A DNA stretch of 5,053 bases, from the NCBI GenBank assembly GCA_030523905.1, contig JAUNHO010000101.1, positions 1 to 5,053 of the forward strand, in the 5' to 3' direction. Both the position numbers and the translations under genes were made by a program. The DNA is from Bergeyella zoohelcum (lineage in GTDB: Bacteria; Bacteroidota; Bacteroidia; Flavobacteriales; Weeksellaceae). Below, piece after piece: positions 1 through 5,053 of this stretch (the first letter of the stretch is position 1; each line of letters starts with the position of its first letter). Under the pieces are notes generated by a model, which saw nothing but the letters and a program-made list of their open reading frames with translations, searched no databases and was not told the origin of the DNA.

Positions 1-276
1 AATTTCCAATTCTTCCTGGTCAGAAATATTGGATATAACGCTTTCATTCTGATTAATAAAATGATACAAAATTTTCTTATCCGTAGTATATGCCGCCGTT
101 TCGGATAATTTTTTAGAATAATCTTGTGATGAAAATTTATTAACTCCATATAGATATAAAACCCTGATACTCTGCATATAAGGTTTTGAAACAATCTCGG
201 ATTGCAAAAGAGCTAAATCCTCTTGCTGTATGCTATACGGAGATTTTACGAGTTCTAAAATTCTTGCGTGTATCAT
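1..276 (-). CDS. Conserved hypothetical protein, N-terminal 92 residues (runs off the window)
   Basis: The minus strand stays open from an ATG at 276-274 to the window edge, giving 92 codons with no stop. The A of this ATG is the last base of the lptE stop codon (TAATG arrangement), so the two genes overlap by 1 nt and are probably translationally coupled. The fragment starts MIHARILELVKSP and contains LYLYGVNKF (residues 40-48) and TAAYTTDKKILY (60-71). From memory, similar N-termini occur in an unnamed flavobacterial protein family beside lptE, but I cannot assign a function. It has no signal peptide or membrane segment in the visible part, is mostly helical in character, and is rich in Ser, Gln and Lys, which suggests a soluble cytoplasmic protein. 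The coupled start supports co-expression with lptE. The coding call is firm; the function is unknown. Confidence 0.85.
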   Translation of the reverse strand, partial: MIHARILELVKSPYSIQQEDLALLQSEIVSKPYMQSIRVLYLYGVNKFSSQDYSKKLSETAAYTTDKKILYHFINQNESVISNISDQEELEI

Positions 277-815
277 TACCAATCTGCTATTATATCGTTA
301 AAAATTTTATTAATAATTCTTTCATTTACTATTCTCACCTGCGATGCCTCTATGGTGTTCGTATCCATATCACTACTGAAAGTTACTTCATCGGTATAGG
401 TGCGGTCAAAACCTTTTTCAGGTTCTACGGCATTCTCATAATGCACTCTTACACTGATGGTTAGCCTCGTTTGTGCCGATTGTAAAGTAGCCCCAGTAGA
501 AGCCGAAGTAGTAGGTGAGGTAACCGCCACAGGCGATATTTCGTAGTTTGTAATTTCCCCTTCTATCAAAATATCAGGTTTTTCGGTAGTGCCTTTTAGC
601 GTGGTTCTGGTGAGAAAACGAGTATTCATATCAATGCTAAACTGCTGTGCCAAAGTAGGATTGACCAATGCAGCACTATTAACAAAATCCCTGATTTGTA
701 TCGTTTTTACATCTTCGTGGAGTGTATTTCCCTTAAAATTATAAAAAGTACAAGCATTCATTATCAAAATAATAATGAAGCCTATACCTATTTTTATGTT
801 TTTAATTTTATTCAT
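276..815 (-). CDS. lptE: LptE-family LPS-assembly lipoprotein
   Basis: This 179-residue protein is probably the outer-membrane lipoprotein that plugs and assembles the LptD barrel, the final step of LPS transport to the cell surface. The N-terminus has a basic start (MNKIKNIKIG), a hydrophobic core (about residues 9-19) and a cysteine at position 22 in the context LIMNAC, a relaxed lipobox of the kind accepted in Bacteroidota. After the cysteine, FYNFKG (24-29) and the following IQIRDF-type beta strand resemble the start of LptE domains. The rest alternates beta strands (81-99, 114-127, 138-148) with a C-terminal helix (about 155-176), as expected for the LptE fold. A Ser/Thr/Ala-rich loop lies at 98-113. 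The ATG is 21 nt after the stop of the sigma-54 activator, and the stop overlaps the next gene. LptE sequences diverge widely, so the family call rests on length, lipobox and fold pattern. Confidence 0.8.
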   Translation of the reverse strand: MNKIKNIKIGIGFIIILIMNACTFYNFKGNTLHEDVKTIQIRDFVNSAALVNPTLAQQFSIDMNTRFLTRTTLKGTTEKPDILIEGEITNYEISPVAVTSPTTSASTGATLQSAQTRLTISVRVHYENAVEPEKGFDRTYTDEVTFSSDMDTNTIEASQVRIVNERIINKIFNDIIADW

Positions 816-836
816 TTTTAGAAACTATCTAGCCTT

Positions 837-2129
837 TCAGTCTTCTAGGTTATATTGTTTTATCTTTCTATAAAGGGTTCTTTGGGAGATGCCTAGCTCA
901 TCAGCGGCCTTGTTGCGTCTTCCTTTATGTTTTTCCAATGCCTTGATAATCAAATCCTTTTCGTTATTTTGCAAGGATAAAGACTCTGGCTTTGCTTCTT
1001 CGGCTTCTATTTCCTCTATATCCTCGTAGGTATCATCTATTGGATTTGAAATAATGGTAGGCGTAACACTATCTCCCGAACCAACCTCAAAACGAAGCAA
1101 GGAAGAAGGCGTAACCAACTGCTTTTCAGGCGTATAAATCCTATTAATTAAATCTTGTTCTTGATGGCTGATGTTGATATTTTCTCGGTTTTTCATCAGT
1201 TCCAAAGTGAGCGATTTCAAATCGTTAAGGTCATTACGCATATCAAACAAGATTTTGTACATAATTTCCCTTTCGGTATGGAACTCGGAGCTTGATACAC
1301 CACCTGATGATGCGGTATTTCGTTGCACCACGGCTGGTAAATTGGCTTGATTTGGAATATATTCTGCCAAACGAATGGCATTCACTTTTCGGTTCTGCTC
1401 TACTACGGTCATTTGTTCCACTAAATTTCGGAGCTGACGAACATTGCCTGGAAATGGATAATTTTCAAGATAATGAATGGCATCATCGGTAAGTTCTAAC
1501 TCTGGCATTCTGTATTTTTCAGCAAAATCAATGGCAAATTTTCTGAACAACAGATGAATATCTCCCTTACGCTCACGAAGTGCAGGAATGTCTATCTGAA
1601 CGGTATTGAGCCTATAATACAAATCCTCGCGGAAACGCCCATCTTGTATGGCATTCATCATATTGACATTGGTAGCCGCCACGATTCTCACATTGGTTTT
1701 TTGGATTTGAGACGAACCTACTTTCATAAACTCGCCACTTTCCAACACGCGGAGTAATCTCACCTGTGTTTGCAAGGGAAGTTCGCCCACTTCATCAAGG
1801 AAAATCGTACCGCCATCGGCTACTTCAAAATAACCTTTTCTGGTAGCAGTTGCTCCTGTAAAAGCCCCTTTTTCGTGTCCGAAAAGTTCGGAATCTATAG
1901 TTCCCTCTGGGATAGCACCACAATTAACCACGATATAAGGCTGATGTTTTCGGCGAGATTCGGAATGAATGATTTTTGGGATAAACTCTTTACCCACGCC
2001 ACTTTCACCAATGACCAAAACGGAAATATCGGTAGGAGCCACCTGAATAGCCTTCTCCAAAGCACGATTGAGAACGGGAAAATTCCCTATAATCCCAAAT
2101 CTGTTTTTTATGTTTTGTAGTTCATTCAT
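837..2129 (-). CDS. Sigma-54-dependent transcriptional activator (AAA+ and Fis-type HTH, no sensory domain)
   Basis: This 430-residue protein is a bacterial enhancer-binding protein, which uses ATP hydrolysis to remodel RNA polymerase-sigma-54 at promoters. The AAA+ domain starts almost at the N-terminus: Walker A GESGVGKE (41-48), the sigma-54-contacting loop GAFTGA (88-93), Walker B GGTIFLDE (106-113), sensor I near ATN (152-154), arginine-finger region GRFREDLYYRLN (164-175) and sensor II GNVRQLRN (228-235). All hallmark motifs are intact, so an active ATPase is expected. A linker of about 120 residues (265-385) follows, with a possible coiled coil (285-328) and a Glu/Asp-rich stretch (365-380). 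The Fis-type DNA-binding domain ends the protein (about 388-428, ending KAADELGISQRTLYRKIKQY). There is no receiver, PAS or GAF domain, so activity may be set by protein level or a partner. The ATG at 2129 is preceded by an A/T-rich leader without a Shine-Dalgarno sequence. It lies 129 bp after miaB and 21 nt before lptE. Targets are unknown. Confidence 0.93.
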   Translation of the reverse strand: MNELQNIKNRFGIIGNFPVLNRALEKAIQVAPTDISVLVIGESGVGKEFIPKIIHSESRRKHQPYIVVNCGAIPEGTIDSELFGHEKGAFTGATATRKGYFEVADGGTIFLDEVGELPLQTQVRLLRVLESGEFMKVGSSQIQKTNVRIVAATNVNMMNAIQDGRFREDLYYRLNTVQIDIPALRERKGDIHLLFRKFAIDFAEKYRMPELELTDDAIHYLENYPFPGNVRQLRNLVEQMTVVEQNRKVNAIRLAEYIPNQANLPAVVQRNTASSGGVSSSEFHTEREIMYKILFDMRNDLNDLKSLTLELMKNRENINISHQEQDLINRIYTPEKQLVTPSSLLRFEVGSGDSVTPTIISNPIDDTYEDIEEIEAEEAKPESLSLQNNEKDLIIKALEKHKGRRNKAADELGISQRTLYRKIKQYNLED

Positions 2130-2258
2130 AATTTTTTAGATATTAGAATAAAGAGCCTAGATATAGACTTCTCTCCATCGCCTCTTTACTCTTGGTTATC
2201 TATTCTCATTTGTCATATTTCACTTGTTCGATTATGTATTTCAGTGAACGAAATGAAA

Positions 2259-3692
2259 TCAAATCATTCTTCCGAGTAAAGTCCCCTGCGTACAATCTTC
2301 CACAAAAACCGAAACTATATCGCCGAGTTTTTGTCCTTCTTTCTTATCAAAAACCACTACGGCATTTTGAGAATTTCTGCCTTTCCACTGGTTTTCGTTC
2401 TTTTTAGAAGTTCCGTCTATCAGCACCTCGTGGGTTTTACCAACATAAGATTTCATTCTCTTCAATGATAATTCGTTCTGTAAATCAATGATTTCCTGCA
2501 ATCTACGCTTTTTAACATCCGCTGGGACATCGTCTTCCATCTTCTTATGAGCAGGCGTACCAGGTCTTTCGGAATAGGCGAACATATAGCCATAATCATA
2601 CTCCACTTCCGCCATTAGAGACAGCGTATCTTGGTGGTCTTGCTCGGTTTCACCACAGAAACCAGCAATCATATCTTGCGAAAATGCAATATCTGGCACT
2701 ATTTTTTTGGCTTCTCTAATCAGGTCTAAATACTCTTCACGCGTGTGCTGTCGGTTCATTGCTTTCAGCATATTATTGCTACCACTTTGCACTGGAAGAT
2801 GCACATATTTACAAATATTAGGGTATTTTGCCATCATTCGGAAAACATCAAGACTCATATCCTGCGGATTAGAAGTGGCAAAACGGATTCGCATTTCAGG
2901 AACGGCTTGGGCTACCATTTCCAAAAGCTGGGCAAAGTGTATCGCCGTGAGTTTTTGCATTTCTGACGCTTTTGCAAAATCCTTTTTTGCACCGCCACCG
3001 TACCAAAGATAAGAATCTACATTCTGCCCAAGCAGGGTGATTTCTTTATAGCCATTGTCCCAAAGTTCCTTACATTCACTGATGATGGAATGTGGGTCTC
3101 GGCTACGCTCTCGCCCTCTGGTAAAAGGCACTACGCAAAAAGTACACATATTATCACACCCACGCGTGATGGTTACAAACGCCGTAACGCCATTTCCACC
3201 CAAACGAACAGGGCTAATATCTGCATAAGTCTCTTCTTTTGAGAGAATTACATTGATGGCATCTTTACCGCCTTCGGTTTCTTTCAGCAAATTGGGTAAA
3301 TCTCTGTACGCATCTGGACCTACCACCAAATCTACCAAATGTTCTTCTTCTAAAAACTTGGTTTTCAGTCGTTCTGCCATACAACCCAAAACGCCTACGG
3401 TAAGAGACGGATTATTCTTCTTCAAATGATTGAAAGAAGACAGCCTGTTTCTCACGGTTTGTTCGGCTTTCTCACGAATGGAGCAAGTATTGAGCAAAAT
3501 AAGGTCGGCCTCTTCTACTTTCAAAGTGGTGTTGTAGCCTTCATTATTAAGGATAGATGCCACGATTTCACTATCAGAAAAATTCATCTGACAGCCATAA
3601 CTTTCTAAAAATAATTTCTTCGTATTTTCTGGTCTTTCCGCAAGGGCATATGCTTCTCCTTGTTTGGTTTCGTCTATATATTTACCTTCCAC
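2259..3692 (-). CDS. miaB: tRNA-2-methylthio-N6-dimethylallyladenosine synthase MiaB (GTG start)
   Basis: MiaB is a cytoplasmic radical-SAM enzyme that adds a methylthio group to i6A at position 37 of tRNAs, using two 4Fe-4S clusters. The 477 residues cover the whole family. The N-terminal methylthiotransferase domain has its three cluster cysteines at C34 (SYGCQMNFSDSE), C70 (NTCSIREKA) and C104 (GVLGCMAERL). The radical-SAM motif CX3CX2C is at C179, C183 and C186 (TRGCDNMCTFCVVPFTRGRERS). A C-terminal TRAM-like RNA-binding domain covers about 412-476. An insertion at about 229-248 (YGGGAKKDF) is, from memory, typical of flavobacterial members. The start codon is GTG at 3692-3690: an in-frame TAA lies five codons upstream with no ATG between, and the next in-frame ATG (codon 36) would remove C34. 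It follows the tRNA block after a terminator and about 200 bp that hold a candidate promoter of its own. Confidence 0.96.
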   Translation of the reverse strand: MEGKYIDETKQGEAYALAERPENTKKLFLESYGCQMNFSDSEIVASILNNEGYNTTLKVEEADLILLNTCSIREKAEQTVRNRLSSFNHLKKNNPSLTVGVLGCMAERLKTKFLEEEHLVDLVVGPDAYRDLPNLLKETEGGKDAINVILSKEETYADISPVRLGGNGVTAFVTITRGCDNMCTFCVVPFTRGRERSRDPHSIISECKELWDNGYKEITLLGQNVDSYLWYGGGAKKDFAKASEMQKLTAIHFAQLLEMVAQAVPEMRIRFATSNPQDMSLDVFRMMAKYPNICKYVHLPVQSGSNNMLKAMNRQHTREEYLDLIREAKKIVPDIAFSQDMIAGFCGETEQDHQDTLSLMAEVEYDYGYMFAYSERPGTPAHKKMEDDVPADVKKRRLQEIIDLQNELSLKRMKSYVGKTHEVLIDGTSKKNENQWKGRNSQNAVVVFDKKEGQKLGDIVSVFVEDCTQGTLLGRMI

Positions 3693-3749
3693 TATCTTAA
3701 AAAATTAGAGTCTGATTAGATTCAACAACAATCAAACCAATTGAGCGTA

Positions 3750-3757
3750 CAAAGATA
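3750..3757 (-). promoter_or_regulatory. Candidate miaB promoter, -7 box only
   Basis: Minus-strand TATCTTTG matches the Bacteroidota -7 consensus TAnnTTTG exactly. It lies about 58 nt upstream of the miaB GTG, in the only gap between that gene and the upstream terminator. No good TTTG -33 element is present at the expected 19-21 nt spacing; the nearest resemblance is a T-rich run ending in CTG at about 3781-3790. The position fits a primary promoter for miaB, but a single 8-nt match in AT-rich DNA is modest evidence. Confidence 0.45.
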
Positions 3758-3892
3758 ATAAAAATATGATGACATAATGGCAGAAAAAATAGTTTTTGAA
3801 AAATTTACCTCGCAAAATAACTTTAATATAGAGCTAAAAATAAAATTCTCTGTTAAAATAAAACTTTTATATTGAAATCATTTGGTAAAAAT

Positions 3893-3934
3893 ACAAATAA
3901 AAAACACGCAGTAAAAACTATATACTGCGTGTTT
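3893..3934 (-). terminator. Intrinsic terminator ending the tRNA block
   Basis: A perfect 12-bp inverted repeat (3902-3913 pairing with 3923-3934, loop 9 nt, core ACACGCAGTA) is followed on the minus strand by a T-rich tract (TTTTTTATTTG, counting the stem's last three T). It starts 15 nt after the 3' end of tRNA-Thr(GGT), where the tRNA transcript should stop. It separates the tRNA genes from miaB. The plus-strand side also has three T after the stem, but no plus-strand gene is present to use it. Confidence 0.9.
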
Positions 3935-3949
3935 CATTATATCCTATTG

Positions 3950-4021
3950 AGCCAATATCGGGACTTGAACCCGAGACCTCTTCCTTACCAAGGAAGCGCT
4001 CTACCGCTGAGCTATATCGGC
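3950..4021 (-). tRNA. tRNA-Thr (anticodon GGT)
   Basis: This 72-nt cloverleaf on the minus strand has acceptor stem GCCGATA/TATTGGC (one G-U pair), a perfect anticodon stem CTTCC/GGAAG with loop TTGGTAA giving anticodon GGT, and a T-arm TCGGG-TTCAAGT-CCCGA. The discriminator base is T and CCA is not encoded, so it must be added after transcription. It reads ACC and ACU codons. It is the last of four tRNAs, in the position of thrT of E. coli, and is followed by an intrinsic terminator instead of a tuf gene. A hairpin with a T tract ends just before its 5' end. Confidence 0.97.
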
Positions 4022-4024
4022 TTA

Positions 4025-4063
4025 TAAAAAAATCACAATCCAAATACTTGTGGGTTGTGATTT
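4025..4063 (-). terminator. Terminator-like hairpin between tRNA-Gly and tRNA-Thr(GGT)
   Basis: On the minus strand, 4063-4052 (AAATCACAACCC) pairs with 4041-4030 (GGATTGTGATTT) through 11 of 12 positions (one C-A mismatch), with a 10-nt loop. A run of seven T overlaps the stem end (4032-4026). The T tract ends only four bases before the mature 5' end of tRNA-Thr(GGT). The form is that of an intrinsic terminator or attenuator, but read-through would be needed to make the last tRNA, since I see no promoter after it. It may instead be a processing signal that separates the two tRNAs. The structure is clear; its role is inferred. Confidence 0.65.
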
Positions 4064-4070
4064 GTTTTGG

Positions 4071-4143
4071 AGCGGAAGACGGGGGTCGAACCCGCGACAT
4101 TCAGCTTGGAAGGCTGACGCTCTACCAACTGAGCTACTTCCGC
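4071..4143 (-). tRNA. tRNA-Gly (anticodon TCC)
   Basis: This 73-nt minus-strand cloverleaf has a perfect acceptor stem GCGGAAG/CTTCCGC, anticodon stem TCAGC/GCTGA with loop CTTCCAA giving anticodon TCC, and a T-arm GCGGG-TTCGACC-CCCGT (one G-U pair). The discriminator is T, and CCA is not encoded. It reads GGA and GGG codons. A promoter with a -33/-7 pair lies directly upstream (4169-4200), so it can be transcribed independently of the two tRNAs before it. It matches glyT of the E. coli thrU-tyrU-glyT-thrT array. Confidence 0.97.
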
Positions 4144-4168
4144 ATTTTTATTGTTGGTAATTATTTTG

Positions 4169-4200
4169 CAAAGGTAAAATAAAAATTTTAATCTTGCAAA
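4169..4200 (-). promoter_or_regulatory. Internal promoter for tRNA-Gly and tRNA-Thr(GGT)
   Basis: The minus strand has TTTG at 4200-4197, exactly 20 nt, then TACCTTTG at 4176-4169. This is a full match to the Bacteroidota primary sigma-factor pattern (TTTG, 19-21 nt, TAnnTTTG). It sits in the 75-bp gap between tRNA-Tyr and tRNA-Gly, and a start a few nt downstream would give a leader of about 20 nt before tRNA-Gly. Both elements and spacing are seen directly; activity is inferred. Confidence 0.8.
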
Positions 4201-4218
4201 TTTATTTTTATGAAAAAG

Positions 4219-4299
4219 TGGGGAGAGCAGGATTCGAACCTACGAAGCCGAAGCAACTGAGTTACAGTCAGTCCCATTTGACCGCTCTGGAATCTCCCC
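4219..4299 (-). tRNA. tRNA-Tyr (anticodon GTA)
   Basis: This 81-nt class II tRNA on the minus strand has a perfect acceptor stem GGGGAGA/TCTCCCC, anticodon stem ACTGA/TCAGT with loop CTGTAAC giving anticodon GTA, a long variable arm (TGCTTCGGCTTCG) and a T-loop TTCGAAT. The discriminator is A; CCA is not encoded. It reads UAU and UAC codons. Position 38 of the loop is C, not A, so the A36-A37-A38 motif used by MiaA in E. coli is not complete (see findings). It lies 14 nt after tRNA-Thr(TGT), so the two are probably cut from one precursor. Confidence 0.97.
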
Positions 4300-4313
4300 A
4301 ATTTCATAAAAAG

Positions 4314-4387
4314 AGCCTCCAGAGGGATTCGAACCCACGACCCCGAGATTACAAATCACGTGCTCTGGCCAACTGAGCTATGGAGGC
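4314..4387 (-). tRNA. tRNA-Thr (anticodon TGT)
   Basis: This 74-nt minus-strand cloverleaf has a perfect acceptor stem GCCTCCA/TGGAGGC, and an anticodon arm CGTGA-TTTGTAA-TCTCG giving anticodon TGT. The discriminator is T; CCA is not encoded. It reads ACA and ACG codons. Two T-T mismatches are visible: positions 29-41 of the anticodon stem and 50-64 of the T stem (GTGGG/CCCTC). All conserved loop features (D-loop GG, TTCGAAT) are intact, so it is probably functional. It is the first tRNA of the cluster, about 70 nt after the main promoter, and corresponds to thrU of E. coli. Confidence 0.95.
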
Positions 4388-4458
4388 ATTATAGATTTCA
4401 AAAAACTTTCTTCTTTTCTTCGCTTCACTAAGAACTTGTTGTTCCTGTTTTGCGATTG

Positions 4459-4490
4459 CAAATGTAGAACATTTTTTTGAAACCTACAAA
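4459..4490 (-). promoter_or_regulatory. Main promoter of the tRNA cluster
   Basis: The minus strand has TTTG at 4490-4487, exactly 20 nt, then TACATTTG at 4466-4459, matching the Bacteroidota pattern TTTG - 19-21 nt - TAnnTTTG in full. It lies between the hpf stop and tRNA-Thr(TGT). A start a few bases downstream would leave a leader of about 65 nt, which includes a small possible hairpin (AGGAAC/GTTCTT, 5-nt loop, about 4433-4449). The same architecture and spacing recur before tRNA-Gly, which strengthens both calls. Confidence 0.82.
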
Positions 4491-4517
4491 TTTATTTTCA
4501 CTTTTTTTTCAAAAAAA

Positions 4518-4811
4518 TTACAAACTTTTTTCTTTCTTCTTGATTAACAGCTTTTTAGCAACATCTACACATTCATCTAAACTCTCCTCAAAACTAGCTG
4601 CTGTCTTCTTTACCACTATATCATCACCAGGAATTACCAGTTTTATCTCCGTAGTTTTGTTCTCTTTTACGGAAGAATTCTCTACTTTTAGATAAACTTG
4701 GCACTCCAAAATCTTATCATAAAAGGTATCAAGTTTATTAATTTTTTTATCAATATACTCTTCTAATGGCTGATGTGGGGTAAGCCCCATTGCTTGAACT
4801 GAAATTTTCAT
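4518..4811 (-). CDS. hpf: Ribosome hibernation-promoting factor, short form (HPF/RaiA family)
   Basis: This family binds the 30S subunit near the decoding centre, where mRNA and tRNA would sit, and silences ribosomes during starvation or stationary phase. The 97 residues match the short, single-domain class; the C-terminal dimerisation domain of long HPF is absent. The pattern fits beta-alpha-beta-beta-beta-alpha: strand 1-8 (MKISVQAM), helix 14-30 (HQPLEEYIDKKINKL), strands at about 35-45, 52-61 and 64-69, and helix 73-95 (ASFEESLDECVDVAKKLL) ending in a basic tail KKKEK. The ATG at 4811 follows the xerC stop by 29 nt, with no TAnnTTTG box in between, so co-transcription with xerC is likely. 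Only A/T-only repeats lie after the stop, so some read-through into the tRNAs is possible. Whether it pairs ribosomes or only inactivates them cannot be told. Confidence 0.92.
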   Translation of the reverse strand: MKISVQAMGLTPHQPLEEYIDKKINKLDTFYDKILECQVYLKVENSSVKENKTTEIKLVIPGDDIVVKKTAASFEESLDECVDVAKKLLIKKKEKSL

Positions 4812-4840
4812 AACGCAATTTTGATTTTAATATTAAACAT

Positions 4841-5053
4841 TTATTTATTTTTTGCTCTTGGGTGAGCATTTTTGAATACTTTTTTCAGTTGTTCTATATC
4901 GGCACTGGTATAGACTTGCGTAGAAGCCAAACTAGAATGCCCCAATATAGTCTTCACTTTTGAGATTTCTGCCCCTTCACTTAAAATATGCGTGGCAAAA
5001 CTATGGCGTAGCATATGTGGGCTTTTTTTCTGCTTAAAAGTAACGAGACCAAG
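4841..5053 (-). CDS. xerC: Tyrosine recombinase XerC-like, C-terminal 70 residues (cut by window edge)
   Basis: The C-terminal catalytic part of a lambda-integrase-type site-specific recombinase is visible from the window edge to a TAA at 4843-4841. It contains HMLRHSFATHIL (HxxR: His 13 and Arg 16 of the fragment), LGHSSLASTQVYT with the conserved histidine and the tyrosine nucleophile, and a tail KKVFKNAHPRAKNK. Xer enzymes resolve chromosome dimers at dif during cell division. The LGHSSLASTQVYT and NAHPR wording is, in my memory, that of flavobacterial XerC proteins encoded next to hpf, so a housekeeping Xer protein is more likely than a phage or transposon integrase. The missing N-terminal part prevents a firm choice between XerC and XerD. 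The downstream hpf lies 29 nt away, suggesting one operon. Confidence 0.88.
   Translation of the reverse strand, partial: LGLVTFKQKKSPHMLRHSFATHILSEGAEISKVKTILGHSSLASTQVYTSADIEQLKKVFKNAHPRAKNK

Noticed and set aside
1770..2120. Plus-strand open frame of 116 codons
   Set aside because: It is antisense to the AAA+ domain of the sigma-54 activator, with no recognisable domain and no promoter; other plus-strand frames in the window are similar shadows.
2170..2258. Short inverted repeats (TTCACT/AGTGAA, and ATTTC/GAAAT) after miaB
   Set aside because: Stems are only 5-6 bp with long loops and no T tract follows; they do not make a convincing terminator or riboswitch. No Bacteroidota or sigma-54 promoter match was found in this 129-bp gap either.
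3918..4100. Minus-strand open frame of 60 codons containing SRYSSAVERFLGKEEVSGSSPD
   Set aside because: It is the sense translation of tRNA-Thr(GGT) and part of tRNA-Gly, including the terminator; not a protein gene.
4194..4376. Plus-strand open frame ending in RDSNPRPRDYKSRALAN
   Set aside because: It is the antisense translation of tRNA-Tyr and tRNA-Thr(TGT); this peptide pattern is a well-known false ORF over tRNA genes.
4497..4528. A-run and T-run after hpf as a possible terminator
   Set aside because: The pairing would consist of A-T pairs only, without a GC stem; low-complexity sequence explains it better.
4996..5003. TAGTTTTG match to the TAnnTTTG promoter box upstream of hpf
   Set aside because: It encodes the conserved HSFA segment of the recombinase and has no TTTG element 19-21 nt upstream, so it is a chance match.
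4841..5053. Integrase fragment as a sign of a genomic island using the tRNAs as attachment sites
   Set aside because: The motif wording and position next to hpf fit housekeeping XerC. The four tRNA 3' ends have no visible direct-repeat copy in the window, and no phage or island genes are present.

Overview
This is an AT-rich, tightly packed chromosomal window in which every supported gene lies on the minus strand, so transcription runs from right to left. It looks like a member of the Bacteroidota, class Flavobacteriia, possibly a Weeksellaceae-type genome. The reasons are the sequence style of MiaB, XerC, the LptE-family lipoprotein and the unnamed gene after it; the lack of Shine-Dalgarno sequences, with A/T-rich leaders before the starts; and promoters that fit the Bacteroidota pattern TTTG - about 20 nt - TAnnTTTG. 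The assignment rests on family resemblance, since no search could be run.

Reading in the direction of transcription, the right third (5053 to about 3893) is a translation and housekeeping block. It holds the C-terminal end of a tyrosine recombinase (XerC-like, cut by the window edge), a short ribosome hibernation factor (hpf), and four tRNA genes in the order Thr(TGT), Tyr(GTA), Gly(TCC), Thr(GGT). This is the same order as thrU-tyrU-glyT-thrT in Escherichia coli, where tufB follows. Here no tuf follows: a strong intrinsic terminator closes the block. Two good promoters (one before the first tRNA, one before Gly) and a second terminator-like hairpin between Gly and the last Thr suggest that the cluster is divided into separately expressed parts.

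A non-coding gap of about 260 bp (3693-3949) holds that terminator and a candidate promoter for the next block. Then come miaB (tRNA methylthiotransferase, GTG start), a sigma-54 activator without a sensory domain (AAA+ plus Fis-type helix-turn-helix), an LptE-family outer-membrane lipoprotein, and the start of an unrecognised gene whose ATG overlaps the lptE stop codon. The last three are spaced like an operon (21 nt, then a 1-nt overlap).

Functionally the window links tRNA supply, tRNA modification and ribosome dormancy on the right with envelope (LPS transport) functions and a sigma-54 regulator on the left. I see no mobile element, CRISPR array, phage gene or defence system, and no clear new system. 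The best leads are the tRNA block without tuf, the hairpin just before tRNA-Thr(GGT), and the unnamed gene coupled to lptE.
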